Shown here one piece after another: positions 1-11,600 of a stretch of DNA of 64,000 bases; within the stretch, counting starts at the first letter, position 1, and every line of letters starts with the position of its first letter. The translations under genes were made by a program, and so were the position numbers. Under the pieces are notes generated by a model that worked only from the letters and a program-made list of their open reading frames with translations, was not told where the DNA came from and did no database searches. The DNA is from Nematostella vectensis. Lineage: Eukaryota > Cnidaria > Anthozoa > Actiniaria > Edwardsiidae. The stretch spans positions 8,482,801-8,546,800 of the forward strand of contig NC_064044.1 in NCBI RefSeq assembly GCF_932526225.1. The letters are read 5' to 3'.

Positions 1-350
1 CCGGAAAGTCTTGTCACCGTTAGTTGGATAGGGTTTGGTATCCCGGAAAGATTTGTCGCCGTTATGCGGATAGGGTTTGTTAATTCGGAGGAATCCCGGA
101 AAGATTTGTCGCCGTTATTTGGATAGGGTTTGGTAATTCGAAGGAATCTCGGGAGGTTTTCGCCGTTATCCGGATAGGGTTTGGTAATTCGAAGGAATCT
201 CGGGAGGTTTTCGCCGTTATCCGGATAGGGTTTGGTAATTCGAAGAAAACCCCGAAAGGTTTGTCGCCGTTAGTCGGATAGGCTTTGGTAATTCCCCCGA
301 ATTTTTTGGAAAGTTCTTGTCGCCGTTATTCGGATAAGATTTGGTTGTAC
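1..350. repeat. Degenerate tandem repeat, about 51-56 bp unit
   Basis: Seven imperfect copies can be followed by the recurring core GGATAGGGTTTGGTA at about 26, 68, 121, 172, 223, 276 and 332. Each core is preceded by a GTCGCCGTTAT-like block. The array is cut by the window start, so its full length is unknown. No coding signal is visible. Confidence 0.85.
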
Positions 351-837
351 GGGTCTGGCCCACATTTGCATTTTGTTATTGCCTCCAAAAGGAGTATTCG
401 GGGGAAAAAATAGGATTTTCGGCAATACGCAAATTACACTTCAGTTAAAAAGAAGGTTTGTCAGAGTCAAATGATGGTTTGTTTCGTATTTAGCCGAGTG
501 AGCTAAGTTATATTGATGTCTACAATGCGCCTTTGAAAGCCATTGGTGAGAAGTAGCAAAATTATATGTACAGAAATGCTAGAAACCTGTGATTTACAGT
601 AATTATTCTTCTCTCGAGTGAGAAGTTATTTGCAAAGATTATTTATTTTTGTTTAGAAGACAATATAAAGAGATATTTAACTTTAAACGTTGTAAGGCGT
701 CACCGAAACAAGCTATGGAATAAATAGTTTATTGATCCCATACTACCCTTCGTCCGTGAAATTACCGCGCGCGACTTTAATTCTTGTCTTGCCAGGCCTT
801 ACTGCAATATTCTGCGAACTGCTAATTGGCCTGTCCT
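351..837. other. Unassigned AT-rich spacer
   Basis: I see no convincing ORF, RNA gene or repeat structure between the two tandem arrays that flank this stretch. Confidence 0.5.
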
Positions 838-1862
838 AAGGCGTCCTATTCCAACCCCCTCTTAGGCGTCCTTATCCCACCCCCTCTAAGGCGTCCTTAT
901 CCCACCCCCTCTTAGGCGTCCTTATCCCACCCCCTCTAAGGCGTCCTTATCCCACCCCCTCTTAGGCGTCCTTATCCCACCCCCTCTAAGGCGTCCTTAT
1001 CCCACCCCCTCTAAGGCGTCATTATCCCACCCCCTCTAAGGCGTCCTATTCCAACCCCCTCTTAGGCGTCCTTATCCCACCCCCTCTAAGGCGTCCTTAT
1101 CCCACCCCCTCTTAGGCGTCCTTATCCCACCCCCTCTAAGGCGTCCTTATCCCACCCCCTCTTAGGCGTCCTTATCCCACCCCCTCTAAGGCGTCCTTAT
1201 CCCACCCCCTCTTAGGCGTCCTTATCCCACCCCCTCTAAGGAGTCCTTGTCCCACCCCCTCTAAGGCGTCATTATCCCACCCCCTCTTAGGCGTCCTTAT
1301 CCCACCCCCTCTCAGGCGTCCTTATCCCACCCCCTCTTAGGCGTCCTTATCCCACCCCCTCTTAGGCGTCCTTATCCCACCCCCTCTAAGGCGTCCTTAT
1401 CCCACCCCCTCTAAGGCGTCCTTATCCCACCCCCACTTAGGCGTCCTTATCCCACCCCCTCTTAGGCGTCGTTATCCCACCCCCTCTAAGGCGTCCTTAT
1501 TCCCCCCCCCCCTCTTAGGCGTCCTTATCCCACCCCCTCTTAGGCATCCTTATTCCACCCCCTCTAAGGCGTCCTTGTCCCACCCCCTCTTAGGCGTCCT
1601 TATCCCACCCCCTCTTAGGCGTCCTTATCCCACCCCCTCTAAGGCGTCCTTATCCCACCCCCTCTTAGGCGTCCTTATCCCACCCCCACTTAGGCGTCCC
1701 TGTCCAACCCCCTCTTAGGCGTCCTTATTCCACCCCCTCTTAGGCGTCCTTACCCCACCCCCTCTTAGGCGTCCTTATCCCACCCCCTCTTAGGCGTCCT
1801 TATTCCACCCCCTCTTAGGCGTCCTTATCCCACCCCCTCTTAGGCGTCCTTATCCAACCCTC
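838..1862. repeat. 25-bp minisatellite, about 41 copies
   Basis: The unit is CTAAGGCGTCCTTATCCCAC followed by CCCCT. It repeats head to tail with few changes: CTAAGG alternates with CTTAGG, and rare variants include ATTATCCC and CTATTCCAA. One strand is strongly C-rich, with a run of five Cs in every unit. No long ORF runs through the array. Confidence 0.95.
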
Positions 1863-2772
1863 TAGCAGGAAGCTTTGTCTTTTTCCTGTTTTGATTTTCT
1901 GACAAACCGAGCCCAAGTTTTTCAATATTCAGGAAACAACTATCAAAGTATATAAAAAAAAAACAATGGATATTGAAACAACCAGCTTTATTTACATAGG
2001 CAGGTATAAACAAGGTAGTTGTTAATTTACTTAAAGGCTTATAGGAAATAGCCTAGAAATATCAATTTAGACACATAACGTAAGAACCTAAAATTTAATG
2101 CATAAGAGTCTAAACATAAGAGCCTAAAATTTGAAACAGTTTCCTTTTAGAAAAAATGTCTTCATGCAAAAAAAACATGAATCAAAAGTAGTCATCTTGA
2201 ACATGTACACACTTTAAAATCCCTTTAAATTTACTTTGCACGAGGGATAAGCCCTGTTTCAGTGATGATTTTAAACTACAATCGATGTCTCTTTTTTCTG
2301 TGTTCAAACTTCTGGGTACCACATACCTAGTCTTCAGTTATGATATGTAGCAATCCGTCTCCAGTTTTATCTGTTTTGGAAGCAAATTAGTATACATGCC
2401 ATCTACCATTCACTGGTGTATGATATATTTCTCATAAAATGATAACCTATCTAAGCCCGATTGTATGCTTAAGAAACATATCCAATGCCTCTAATTACGA
2501 TGAAAAGGAAACAATATACAGTATATAAGAAACTAAAGCGTATAGAACATATAGGAACTTCAGCATTTTGTCTAGTAGAAATAAAATACAGTATTTACAC
2601 CTTTTTACAATCAATTGGTAGATCGAGGATTACAAGAGGGAAAGGGTGTGGATTGAAACAGCATAGGTGACTTTTTATACAGCATGTTCAGTTCTCTAAT
2701 AGGATAGTGGTTGCTGCCCCCATCAACCCAACCCTAGACCTGCCTCTAAAATATGCATAGACATAACCGTGG
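1863..2772. other. Intergenic DNA downstream of gene A, part of a segmental duplication
   Basis: No gene is recognised. About 1970-2230 resembles 39830-40020, sharing blocks such as CTTTATTTACATA and TCATGCAAAAA...CATGA.TCAAAAGTAGT. Both stretches lie downstream of an apple/fibrinogen gene (A and B), so this is probably the distal part of the duplicated block. Confidence 0.6.
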
Positions 2773-3021
2773 CAGGCCTCGAATTATTGGGGGGCACGAT
2801 ACAGAAACATTAAGAAAACAATGGGGGCACAGCCACGCCCCTATTGGTCATTTCCTTACAACATTTGAAAATATTGGGGGGGGGGGCGTGCCCCCTGTGC
2901 CCCACCCCTTGCTATGGCCCTGTGCCCCACCCCTTGCTACGGCCCTGTGCCCCACCCCTTGCTACGGCCCTGTGCCCCACCCCTTGCTACGGCCCTAGTG
3001 CCCCACCCCCTGCTACGGCCC
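2773..3021. mobile_element. MITE-like repeat with a 25-bp tandem tail
   Basis: The block starts CAGGCCTCGAATTATTGGGG and closely matches 47935-48079. After a poly-G tract its right part is a tandem array of the unit CCCTGTGCCCCACCCCTTGC + TACGG, about five copies between 2893 and 3021. The 47935 copy has only one such unit, so the tail was probably amplified here. No transposase is visible. Confidence 0.7.
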
Positions 3022-3084
3022 TGATAGAGAAGTAATGAAATTCCGTAGTATTTTAATTCAATTAATCTATTGACTGCGGATGTT

Positions 3085-3622
3085 GCAAATGTTGCACGAA
3101 CTTATTACAAATGTGGCACGACCTTATTACAAATGTGGTACGACCTTATTACAAATGTGGCACGACCTTATTACAAATGTGGCACGACCTCATTACAAGT
3201 ATGGAATTACTTTATTACAAATGTGGCACGACCTTATTACAAATGTGGCACGACCTTATTACAAATGTGGCACGACCTTATTACAAATGTGGCATGACCT
3301 TATTACAAATGTGGCAAGGCCTTATTACAAATGTGGCACGACCTTATTACAAATGTGGCACGACCTTATTACAAATGTGGCATGACCTTATTACAAATGT
3401 GGCACGGGCTTATTAAAATGTTGCACGGCCTTATTACAAATGTGGCACGACCTTATTACAAATGTGGCACGACCTTATTACAAATGTGGCATGACCTTAT
3501 TACAAATGTGGCACGACCTTATTACAAATGTGGCACGACCTTATTACAAATGTGGCATGACCTTATTACAAATGTAGCATGACCTTATTACAAATGTGGC
3601 ACGACCTTATTACAAATGTGGC
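3085..3622. repeat. 22-bp minisatellite next to the 3' end of gene A
   Basis: The unit TTATTACAAATGTGGCACGA + CC is repeated about 24 times with small variants (GCATGACC, GTACGACC, one TGGAATTAC). It ends about 30 bp beyond the stop codon of gene A, so it probably lies in the 3' untranslated or immediate downstream region. Several frames are open through it, which follows from the repeat composition and does not suggest a protein. The matching place next to gene B (40455-40503) has only about two degenerate units. Confidence 0.93.
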
Positions 3623-3652
3623 CTCAACAAGGCTTCTACCTTCTCCCAGATC

Positions 3653-5523
3653 TTACAAATACGCCCCAAACCACAGTTGTGTGGTACTCTCTTGCGTTGC
3701 CGTACCACGGAAGACGGGGTTGTACGTTTGGCAATAGTAACCAAAGTTGTTCTCTTTATCAACAGAACCTGCTTTAGCCGAACGGAACCCACAATGTGTA
3801 TAAGTGCTGTCGATATGAAGAGACCATCGGTCCTTAGTCTGCCAGAAAGGGACCGTGACGTCAGTACCTTGATATCCCCGGATGTTGACGAGTTCTACTT
3901 GTTTGCAGTGCCTGCCAGCGTCGTAGGTCAACACATCCATTGAGGAGAACTTCGCGCGGACATAATCCCGGTAGTCGACCCCTAGTACCGGGAACTCTGT
4001 GGTGAAGCGCCAGTGAGTAGACTGGGACCTAAGGTGTTGCATTCGAGAGAGTGAGAGTCGGTAGCCTTCCCAGTTTGGGTTTTCCCCGTTTCTTGGATCG
4101 TTCTGTGATAGAGATCTTTTGCAGTACGTATCAAGGTTTTTATTTTTACGCGCAAAGGAGAGAACCAAAGTCCACGCTGACCCAAGCTCTGACGTGAAAT
4201 CACAGAAGACTTTGAAGTCATTGTTGTCGCTTCCGGTTATCGTGAAAATGCCATTTTTGTCGTATCCAGCGTGCAAGAAATCCAAACACGATGTGAAAAT
4301 CTGAAATAAGATTAAATTATTGTTAGGTTAACTATCGATGTCGATAATAGTTTAGAGAATGAGGACAATACCTTTTGCGCATGACTTTATTTTTTTCTCG
4401 AATTTTCGAAAGTGAATGAGAAAATTTGATTCTTGCCCCAAAAAAGTTTGCAAGTATGTGTACGTTCTTATAATCGATGAAACAGAAAAGGTGGATTTCA
4501 TTTTTTAATTATTTCATTCTAAAACACAAGGTTACGCTCATAGAAGGAAAGCTCCTCCCACCCCCGGGCTCAAGAACAATCAGTTATCAATCAGTCGTCA
4601 ATGAGTCAACATGTCAGGACAATTGCTTTGAGCGCTAAATTCAAATTTCATATTCTAAATCAAATTAAATAACATTCCTGGACTTTCCCACCTAAAATGT
4701 TTCTATTTACAGTAAAATAATGTTATACCAAGTTGTGTGCGCTCTAAAATACGAGCATTTTCATCAAGACGCGAAAATAATTTATAATTTATGCAGATGC
4801 GTTAGATTATGGATAGCGCAAAATTTAAAATTTTCAACCGAAAATGTGAGTGGACGGCAAATTAATAATTTATCAATCTCTTAATACAAACTGTCTTGTT
4901 ACCTGTGCACAAATAGTTTTATTCCAGCCGACTGAGACAGGAGGCTTATAATTTGTGACTGTCAGTGTGGCAGTGTTCTGATCAAAATTGCAAAATCGAG
5001 CCCGGGAATGGAAAGGAGCTTCCCTTTTATAGTGGAAGAGGATTTGCAAAACAACTGCTTAATTCCTGGCATTATTTTTGAGTTTTCCCCAGCTCTACAA
5101 AAAAAGGCGAAAGAATATATAACACATTTGAACATTTGTTATATAACACTACTCATACCTCGGGGTCGTGGTAGTGGTTGCTTCCAGAGTGTTTTATCAA
5201 ATATTCTTTAGCGCTCTTCTTTGTCGTATTTAAAAGCTCGCAGACAGTGTCATGGCGTATATTGTACGAACGGCAGCTGGGGTTTCCAAGGCAACCTTGC
5301 CCGCATTGCATGGGTGACGTCACGGAGAAACTTTCTATCACGTGGTTAACAAGTGCATGACCTAAAAGTTTACATTCGCAGATAGAAGAAGAAGAAGAAG
5401 AAGAAGAAGAAGAAGAAGAAGAAGAAGAAGAAGAAGAAGAAGAAGAAGAAGAAGAAGAAGAAGAAAGAAGAAGAAGAAGGAGAAAAAGAAGAAGACGAAG
5501 AAGAAGAAGAAGAAGAAGAAGGA

Positions 5524-5587
<64 letters not shown>

Positions 5588-5707
5588 TAGAAGAAGAAGA
5601 AGAAGAAGAAGAAGAAGAAGAAGAAGAAGAAGAAGAAGAAGAAGAAGAAGAAGAAGAAAGAAGAAGAAGAAGAAGAAGAAGAAGAAGAAGAAGAAGACGA
5701 CGAAGGA

Positions 5708-5771
<64 letters not shown>

Positions 5772-5929
5772 TAGAAGAAGAAGAAGAAGAAGAAGAAGAA
5801 GAAGAAGAAGAAGAAGAAGAAGAAGAAGAAGAAGAAGAAGAAGAAGAAGAAGAAGAAGAAGAAGAAAAAGAAGAAGAAGAAGAAGAAGAAGAAGAAGAAG
5901 AAGAAGAAGAAGAAGAAGAAGAAGAAGAA

Positions 5930-5974
<45 letters not shown>

Positions 5975-6453
5975 AAAAGGAGGAGGAAAAAAAAAGGAAA
6001 AGCAGAAGAAAAAAAGAAAAAGAAACGAAAAAGAAGAAAATATGTAACAATAAAAAAGGAATAAAATATAATATTATAGAAGAATACAATAGAAAAAAAG
6101 AAGTGAGGGAAAAAAATTGAAAGAAAATGAAGGAAAAAGAAGATAAAAAAGAGGGGAAACAGAAAGTACAATGTAAAAATAATACAAACGAAGAAGAAGT
6201 AGTAGTAGACGATGAAAATAAAAATTTAGAAAGAAATAAAAAAAAAAAAAGAAACAAAACAAATAGAGAGAAGAAGAGACCGTGGCAAGGGAGAACAAAA
6301 TAGAAAGAGTAACCCACAGGTAGCTTTCTAACCTTCCATTTTCACGAATACTCCATTGTGGCTGTTATCATCCCTTCGTATGGCGTGCACGTTGAAGAAA
6401 GCGACGACAAACAGTAACACAGCGCGGGCACAAATTCGCGAGTGGTGCTGCAT
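3653..6453 (-). CDS. Gene A: secreted apple-domain/fibrinogen-like protein (323 aa, 3 exons)
   Basis: The exons on the minus strand are 6453-6333 (phase 1 out), 5361-5159 (phase 0 out) and 4300-3653, and the joined length divides by three. Residues 1-24 form a signal peptide (MQHHSRICARAVLLFVVAFF then NVHA). Residues 41-108 match an apple/PAN domain, with C60, C64, C70 and C81 in the order CGQGC...C...C and the CELLN end typical of apple modules. Residues 109-323 are fibrinogen-related: CDFTSE followed by SAWTLVLSF near the start, YRLSLSRM, DYVRAKF, VELVNIRGYQ, NNFGYYC and a WFGAYL end. A secreted, disulphide-bonded binding or adhesion protein is inferred; the ligand is unknown. Introns contain a long GAA/TTC tract (intron 1) and AT-rich DNA (intron 2). 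Donors are GTTAG and GTATGAGT; acceptors are TTTTAG and ATTTCAG. Gene B is a near-identical paralogue. The exon 2 boundary rests on splice phase and comparison of copies. Confidence 0.87.
5385..5973. repeat. GAA/TTC trinucleotide tract in intron 1 of gene A
   Basis: About 590 bp of nearly pure GAA on the plus strand (TTC on the sense strand of gene A), with scattered GGA, GTA, GAC and AAA interruptions. Open frames giving poly-Ser, poly-Leu or poly-Phe here come only from the repeat. Paralogous introns at loci B and C carry the same repeat in the same sense orientation. Confidence 0.97.
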
Positions 6454-9075
6454 TTTGACTTAATCTTAAACAAACTATGTTAGTAATAAAACAGATAGAG
6501 CGACTACCTCAATAGCTTAAACAAAAAGCATTTGAAAATGCATTGTCTGTTTCACTAAACGTGTTTGTCTTTCAACCGCCATTTTTTTATTGACAGAATA
6601 CGAAGTGGGAAAAACATCTACCTGCAATCGGCTGATTCGGGAAAGCTATAACGATGTTTTCAGGACTATGATATGCACACATTCCGGCCCTCTGCCATTT
6701 TTATTATTTGCAGCACGCGCTAGTCCAACAACGAGGTTAACAAATGATTTTGTCGAGCAAACGACATTCTTCTCGAACACCATCTTTAACTCATTTTTTT
6801 CATTAACTTATCATGATTTATCTGGGAATATTTAGTGAACAGGTGGAAGTACTCGCTTGTTTTATTTTTATTACGATTGTTTTATTATAAAAACATCTAG
6901 CTTATTCATGCATTATTTACATCTAATTTATTTTTCGCCATAAAGCTATTTTTGTCTTATTGGGCCCTTTTTCGAGAGCGCATACGGGATAAGGAGTGTT
7001 TTTTCTTATTTGTTTGTTCACCTGAAAGCTCATAACAGCTGGGAAAGAATTAAGGATTTATAGACAAGTGAAAAAAATTGGTCCAATAAGAAAAAAGGCT
7101 TTTTGAGAAATAAAATGCAAAGTAAATATTCATCGTTTTCGATTCCAAACACACTTTAAAATAACATCCACTTTTCATCTAAAATCAAGTCAAACAAACA
7201 GAAATTCCTTTTTACTGATAAAGAAAGTGTCAAAAATAAAAGGAAGTTGTATTTACCAACAGTTCTGTTATGAGTTTTATTAATAAAAAAAACAATGACT
7301 GCTTGAAAAAAAAAAAAATATATATATATACGCATGTAATAGCACAGAACAACTAAACGAATAACGGGAACGAACATTAAATTACTACAAGTTTGTTTAT
7401 AGGGTCCAAAAAATTTCCTTGCAAAAATCCAACTCCTTAAATTCATTTAGAGCTCCTTAACGGTATAGGCTGTGAAAGAAACCAGGTGACAAAAAAAGTA
7501 ATGAAAATAATATCTAATCGATAAACAACCCCTTCTAGAATGTTGTGGCTTTAAAAAGGAGATATACTTGGTTAAATATCGCAAAACCTTTTTTTACCTT
7601 TTTGCTGCCTAGAGCGTGGTTCACAGAGGAGTTGTAGCTATGGAGCCAGTGAGAGTACAAAAAGTTATAGCAAACTTAATCATTTATTTATGAAGATCAT
7701 TCCAATTTAATTTCGACACTGTTATCTTTTGTTTGTTTAATTGATGTTAGAAGTTATCATGGAGTTAATTAGAGAAAAATTTAACTTCCGACAGATGTTG
7801 AATAATAATATTATAAATGTTGAATAGTTTATCATTATGGGTAAAAAAAGGTGAATAAGAATAGAAAAGTAATCGTTTTTTTTTTTTTGGCTGGAATTCA
7901 AGACATTATAGCTGGCTGTATCTTAAACCTATATGTCTGGTCCCGTCTGTCTAGTCTATATAAGCCATGTGCGTGTCCAGGATTTGCTAAGGGAGATCGG
8001 GAATAGGCATTCTTAGGGCGCGTTTTTTTCCTATCTCTGGAATGGGAATGGTTAGTGGGGAAAGTTCAGAATGGCTTTTGAGTTATTCTGCTACAGGTAG
8101 CAGAATGGGTGAAATGGCCTTCATTCCATTCCGCAATGGGAACGCGGGATAAACGAACGCGCACTTTTTCTATTCTTATCATTCTCATTCCGGAATCACG
8201 AGAAAAAAAAAAAACAACGCGCCCTTAGATAGAAGGATAATATTATTTGAGGATCATACACAAAAAAGGCTTTTTTTTGCGGCCAAAAACCGTGATCTGG
8301 TGTAATTCTAGCTTGTTTCATGATTGTTAGTTAGACCGAAAACAACATTCGAAAACACTGTTTCGTGAGATTAGAGTAATTATCTTTCAATTTACGGCAT
8401 GTATGGGCGTGTTGCTATGTAAATAAAGAAAGTAGGAATTGCTTAAATTTTTTGCGATAAAAACATTCACAGCGGTGGATTAAGGTGGGATATTTGAGAA
8501 TAAAAATAATATGCCCCGTGCAAAGAGTATTTAAATCCGCCATCATTGTTGATAACACCGCACTGTTTGGTCAACTGTCACGCGAAATATCCCGTAGAAC
8601 CAAACATAAGCGGTTAGTTTAGATGAGAACAAATTGGTGGTCAGGTTTCTTTCGTTTCATGATTTTGTGGTTGTCAAGGAAACGATAAGTAGTTTCGTGA
8701 TTTAGCGGTTATCAGAGGATGTTCAGTAATCAATAGTGGAAAAGATAAGAGACCTCGAAAGGATTTATTAGTTAATAAAAAAACAAGTTATCGTAAGGCA
8801 GTGGCAGTCCCAGAGGCCGCGCGATGCATTTTGGGGAGGATGAAGAAGCGCACGGTGCATGATGGTCGGATGCAGTTTGAAGGGTCGGAATTCGCTAGAC
8901 GTTTGATATTTTTTTCAAATATCTTGCAAGCAGCGTTTTTATTATTATTTTTTTCGTATAAATATGTAAATCATTTAGTTTCTTTTCGGTTGTTTCCTGT
9001 TCAATACGACGACATTTTCGTTTCGTAAAATCCAAAACGATTTAGATGGTCTGAATGTTTTGGCACTTATTTGAA
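6454..9075. repeat. Upstream flank of gene A, duplicated at three other places
   Basis: This stretch has no gene that I recognise. Its gene-proximal part matches 43653-44680 (upstream of B, same orientation). Most of it matches 23080-27091 upstream of locus C, inverted and with extra insertions there. About 7960-9075 matches 31050-32090 in direct orientation, with shared landmarks GCTAAGGGAGATCGGGAATA and GGTCGGAATTCGCT. The promoter of gene A must lie here, but no clear core promoter motif is visible. Confidence 0.8.
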
Positions 9076-9210
9076 ATCAGATCCCTCAGGCTGGATTCAC
9101 CCTCGGAAACCCAGGGGTATTTTCCTCTAACGTTTTACTCGCGAGAAAAATAAGCCCGGGGGAACAGTAAGGAACGAACTTGGCAAAAAAAAATCTAGGC
9201 CTATGGTGAG

Positions 9211-9248
9211 CTGTGATTGGTCGACCTCCCGAGGTCGACCAATCACAG
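9211..9248. repeat. Perfect 18-bp palindrome with a 2-nt loop
   Basis: CTGTGATTGGTCGACCTC is followed by CC and then its exact reverse complement. It could extrude as a cruciform or fold as an RNA hairpin. Each arm includes an inverted CCAAT motif (ATTGG/CCAAT). It lies just past the end of the duplicated upstream block, so it may mark a duplication or insertion boundary. Confidence 0.9.
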
Positions 9249-9379
9249 GCGCGCTTCCCCAACAATGCACCAAAAATTTACATTATTGCTCCTTTGTTGG
9301 CTGAGAGATCAAATATGGCTTCTAGCGTGAACAACTTCTTATATATTCGAAGGGCTAATTCCCGACATCATTTCAGCGG

Positions 9380-9623
9380 ATGACAGGATGTTTTTGCTCA
9401 ACTACCTACAGGGTTTGGAATGAGTTTGACTTTTCAAGCCATGCCGAAAATGTGCGAGGGAACCCGATAGTTCTTGTGACTTGTCCTATCCAGTCGATAA
9501 TCCGTGACCAGTTGGCCTATCTGAACTCAATCGGGATACGTACCGCGCGCCGATATTTCCAACCCAAAGGACACTGACATTCTAGTCAAGGGAAAAGCGA
9601 GGATCGTGCTCGGTAGTCCCTAG
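9380..9623 (+). pseudogene. RecQ-like helicase fragment (motif Ia region)
   Basis: The translation around 9455-9535 contains NPIVLVTCPIQSIIRDQL followed by AYLNSIGI. This resembles the motif Ia region of RecQ-family helicases (a V-x-x-P-L-x-S-L-x-x-D-Q-type sequence before a G-I). A second reading frame slightly downstream gives KARIVLGSP and then a stop, like the strand after motif Ia in RecQ proteins, so at least one frameshift lies between them. No Walker A motif, DEAH box or later motif is present nearby. I read this as a relic of a helicase gene or of a helicase carried by a mobile element. Recognition is by eye only and the family call is moderate. Confidence 0.45.
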
Positions 9624-9651
9624 CCTGCTTGCAGGCGTTTACCCTGTGTTT

Positions 9652-9795
9652 TTTTCGCATTCGTTATGCGCTAAGTCGTGGTCGCCATCTTGCTTTTGGC
9701 CGCGCTAGCTTGGCGCGACGCGCTTTGCGCTCGTACCAGCTTTCGCGCGGCCAGAACAAAACAAGATGGCGGCCACGACTCGGCGCATAGCGAAA
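9652..9795. repeat. Foldback/MITE-like inverted repeat, about 50-bp arms
   Basis: The left arm, including TTATGCGCTAAGTCGTGGTC and GCCATCTTG, is the near reverse complement of the right arm containing CAAGATGGCGGCCACGACT. About 37 bp of GC-rich sequence separates the arms. It is a short palindromic element with no coding capacity. Confidence 0.8.
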
Positions 9796-11040
9796 ACGTC
9801 ATTCGGCAGTGAAGCGGTGAATCTATTACTTGGTGTTGGCACCAAAGGTTAAGCTTACAGAGAGGATGTAGTAGATCCTTGGCTTGAACAATGTGCAAAT
9901 AAAGTCCGTAAAACCATCTTTTGTGGAACATTCCTTCCAGTAATCGAGGAGAGTTGTTCTCCAAGCAAATGCGATCCGAATAGCTTGTGCCTTTTTTTTT
10001 ATTATCTGAGACTGTTTCCCGCAAATGCGGCAATAAGTCCCGATTACCATGTTCTATAAATACTGCAATTACTATTAAAATGTGTCCTCCCAATCCTCCT
10101 AGGGAATACCTAGAACAAATATGTAAAAAAGTATTTATTGACATTACTAAGGATATTATTAACTATACTTTACTTAGACAACTGATACAGCAAAATTAGC
10201 AAAATAAATTTATGCTTTGATTAACAGGGAAGGCTTTCAGGTGTGAAGGGAGGTCATAATTATTTTAAAATGAGGATCAATTAAAGTTCCTCACAAAAAA
10301 CTGGGTGCTCCTTTTAATTCTTTTCAAAATTAAAAACAATAAACAAATACACATCAAATTCCTATACATTAATAAGTATATCAACAAATCACACTATCAT
10401 AGTGGATATGAGGTAAAAGTACTCATTCCCTGCCTGTACTGTCCCAATTCCTTTTACTTCTTTAAATTACTTTACTTAACTTGCAAAGATAGGGCTTTAT
10501 CATTTTCTTTCTCTTGTGTAAGTTTTAAAGTAAGCAATTCAAGTATTGGAAAAATATCTTTATTAACCTTCTCTCTTGTATTCCAACATATTTGAAAAAA
10601 TTCTGAATACATTATTTTATTATACAGTTAAGAACCACATATAAGAACCTAGAATGAACCTGTTAACCTAAAATTATCAAATTAGAATCCTTTTTGTAAG
10701 CATCTTTTAGCCTATAATTTGAAATAGGTTGAAATAGGAAAATTGATTTCTAAATAGTTTTAAATATGATCTTAAGGATCATATAGGAGACCTGTTTTTG
10801 TTTTTTGTGATTAACTTACTACCTCAGTGAGTCATTGTAATAGCAAGAGACTATTTATGAACCTATATAGCCTAAATGTTACTAACAACACATTATACAA
10901 GAACCTGTCAGGCTAGCTTGGAAAAAAACTAGGTTTTCTACTTTTATAACTCTGGTTCATTTTTTTAGAACAATTTTTCCATTAAAACATTATCTTACTT
11001 TTTGTTACTTTATATGTGTTTATTTTTGGTGACCTACATT
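9796..11040. other. AT-rich stretch without a recognised gene
   Basis: A minus-strand open frame (9826-10050) starts with a Cys-x2-Cys pair (YCRICGKQS), and another minus frame runs across 9671-10144. Neither shows a complete domain, and they overlap in different frames. Nothing else here supports a gene. Confidence 0.4.
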
Positions 11041-11600
11041 AACACATTGACCCCTCAACCGGCCTGTACCGGCTTTGGGAAGTACCCACAACCCAAAAAA
11101 TTCATAAATGCAAACTAAACACAACAAGATGAAGATACTCAGGCATCAGTCTAAGGGATAAATGGTCTTGAAGATATGCATCCTACCAAGGTGTTGGCAA
11201 CTCTTAAGCCAAATAATAGCACAGGTTCTTTGACAAATTTCAAATCGAACAAGGAAAGAACGAAGCCAAACAAATCAATTCCAGGTCATACAGACCCAGA
11301 ATAGCAGTGTAAACAATTTTGGAATCAATTTGGTTTAAGAAAAGACAGCATTTAGGAGAGCTGTGGTGATTCATTAGAAAATTATTTTCTCATCCAGGCA
11401 AAGCCAAACAAGAAAAAATCATCATGAATCCACCTTTGCTTGCAAATATCCATAAGCAAACCACTCAATTATGCCCCAAAAGACTTCACGATGTCCTGAG
11501 ACACTCCCCTAATATGCTCATAGCTGTATTTTTGATGAAAAATACAAGCAACCATCAACTTGTGCTGGCACAACGACGAGGGATTAAAAGTGGGGACCGC
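11041..11600. repeat. Long interspersed direct repeat, copy 1
   Basis: This block begins ACACATTGACCCCTCAACCG and is repeated at 12270-12914 continuing at 17644-17840. The second copy is split by an LTR retrotransposon and also holds about 276 bp (12488-12767) not present here. Copy 1 therefore preserves the unoccupied LTR-element site (AGCCAAACAAG near 11404). The stretch between the copies (11601-12269) holds no recognisable gene. Confidence 0.85.

Noticed and set aside
838-1862. A CRISPR array
   Set aside because: The units are uniform 25-bp tandem copies without unique spacers, in a eukaryotic setting.
3070-3943. Frames with repeated YYKCGTT/LLQMWHD/LITNVAR
   Set aside because: The repetition exactly follows the 22-bp unit in three frames; there is no start context and no domain.
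5362-6317. Long minus-strand frames of poly-Ser, poly-Leu and poly-Phe
   Set aside because: They are translations of the GAA/TTC microsatellite inside intron 1 of gene A.
9671-10144. 157-residue minus-strand frame, with a C-x2-C peptide in an overlapping frame
   Set aside because: No domain could be supported, and part of the frame runs through the palindromic element.
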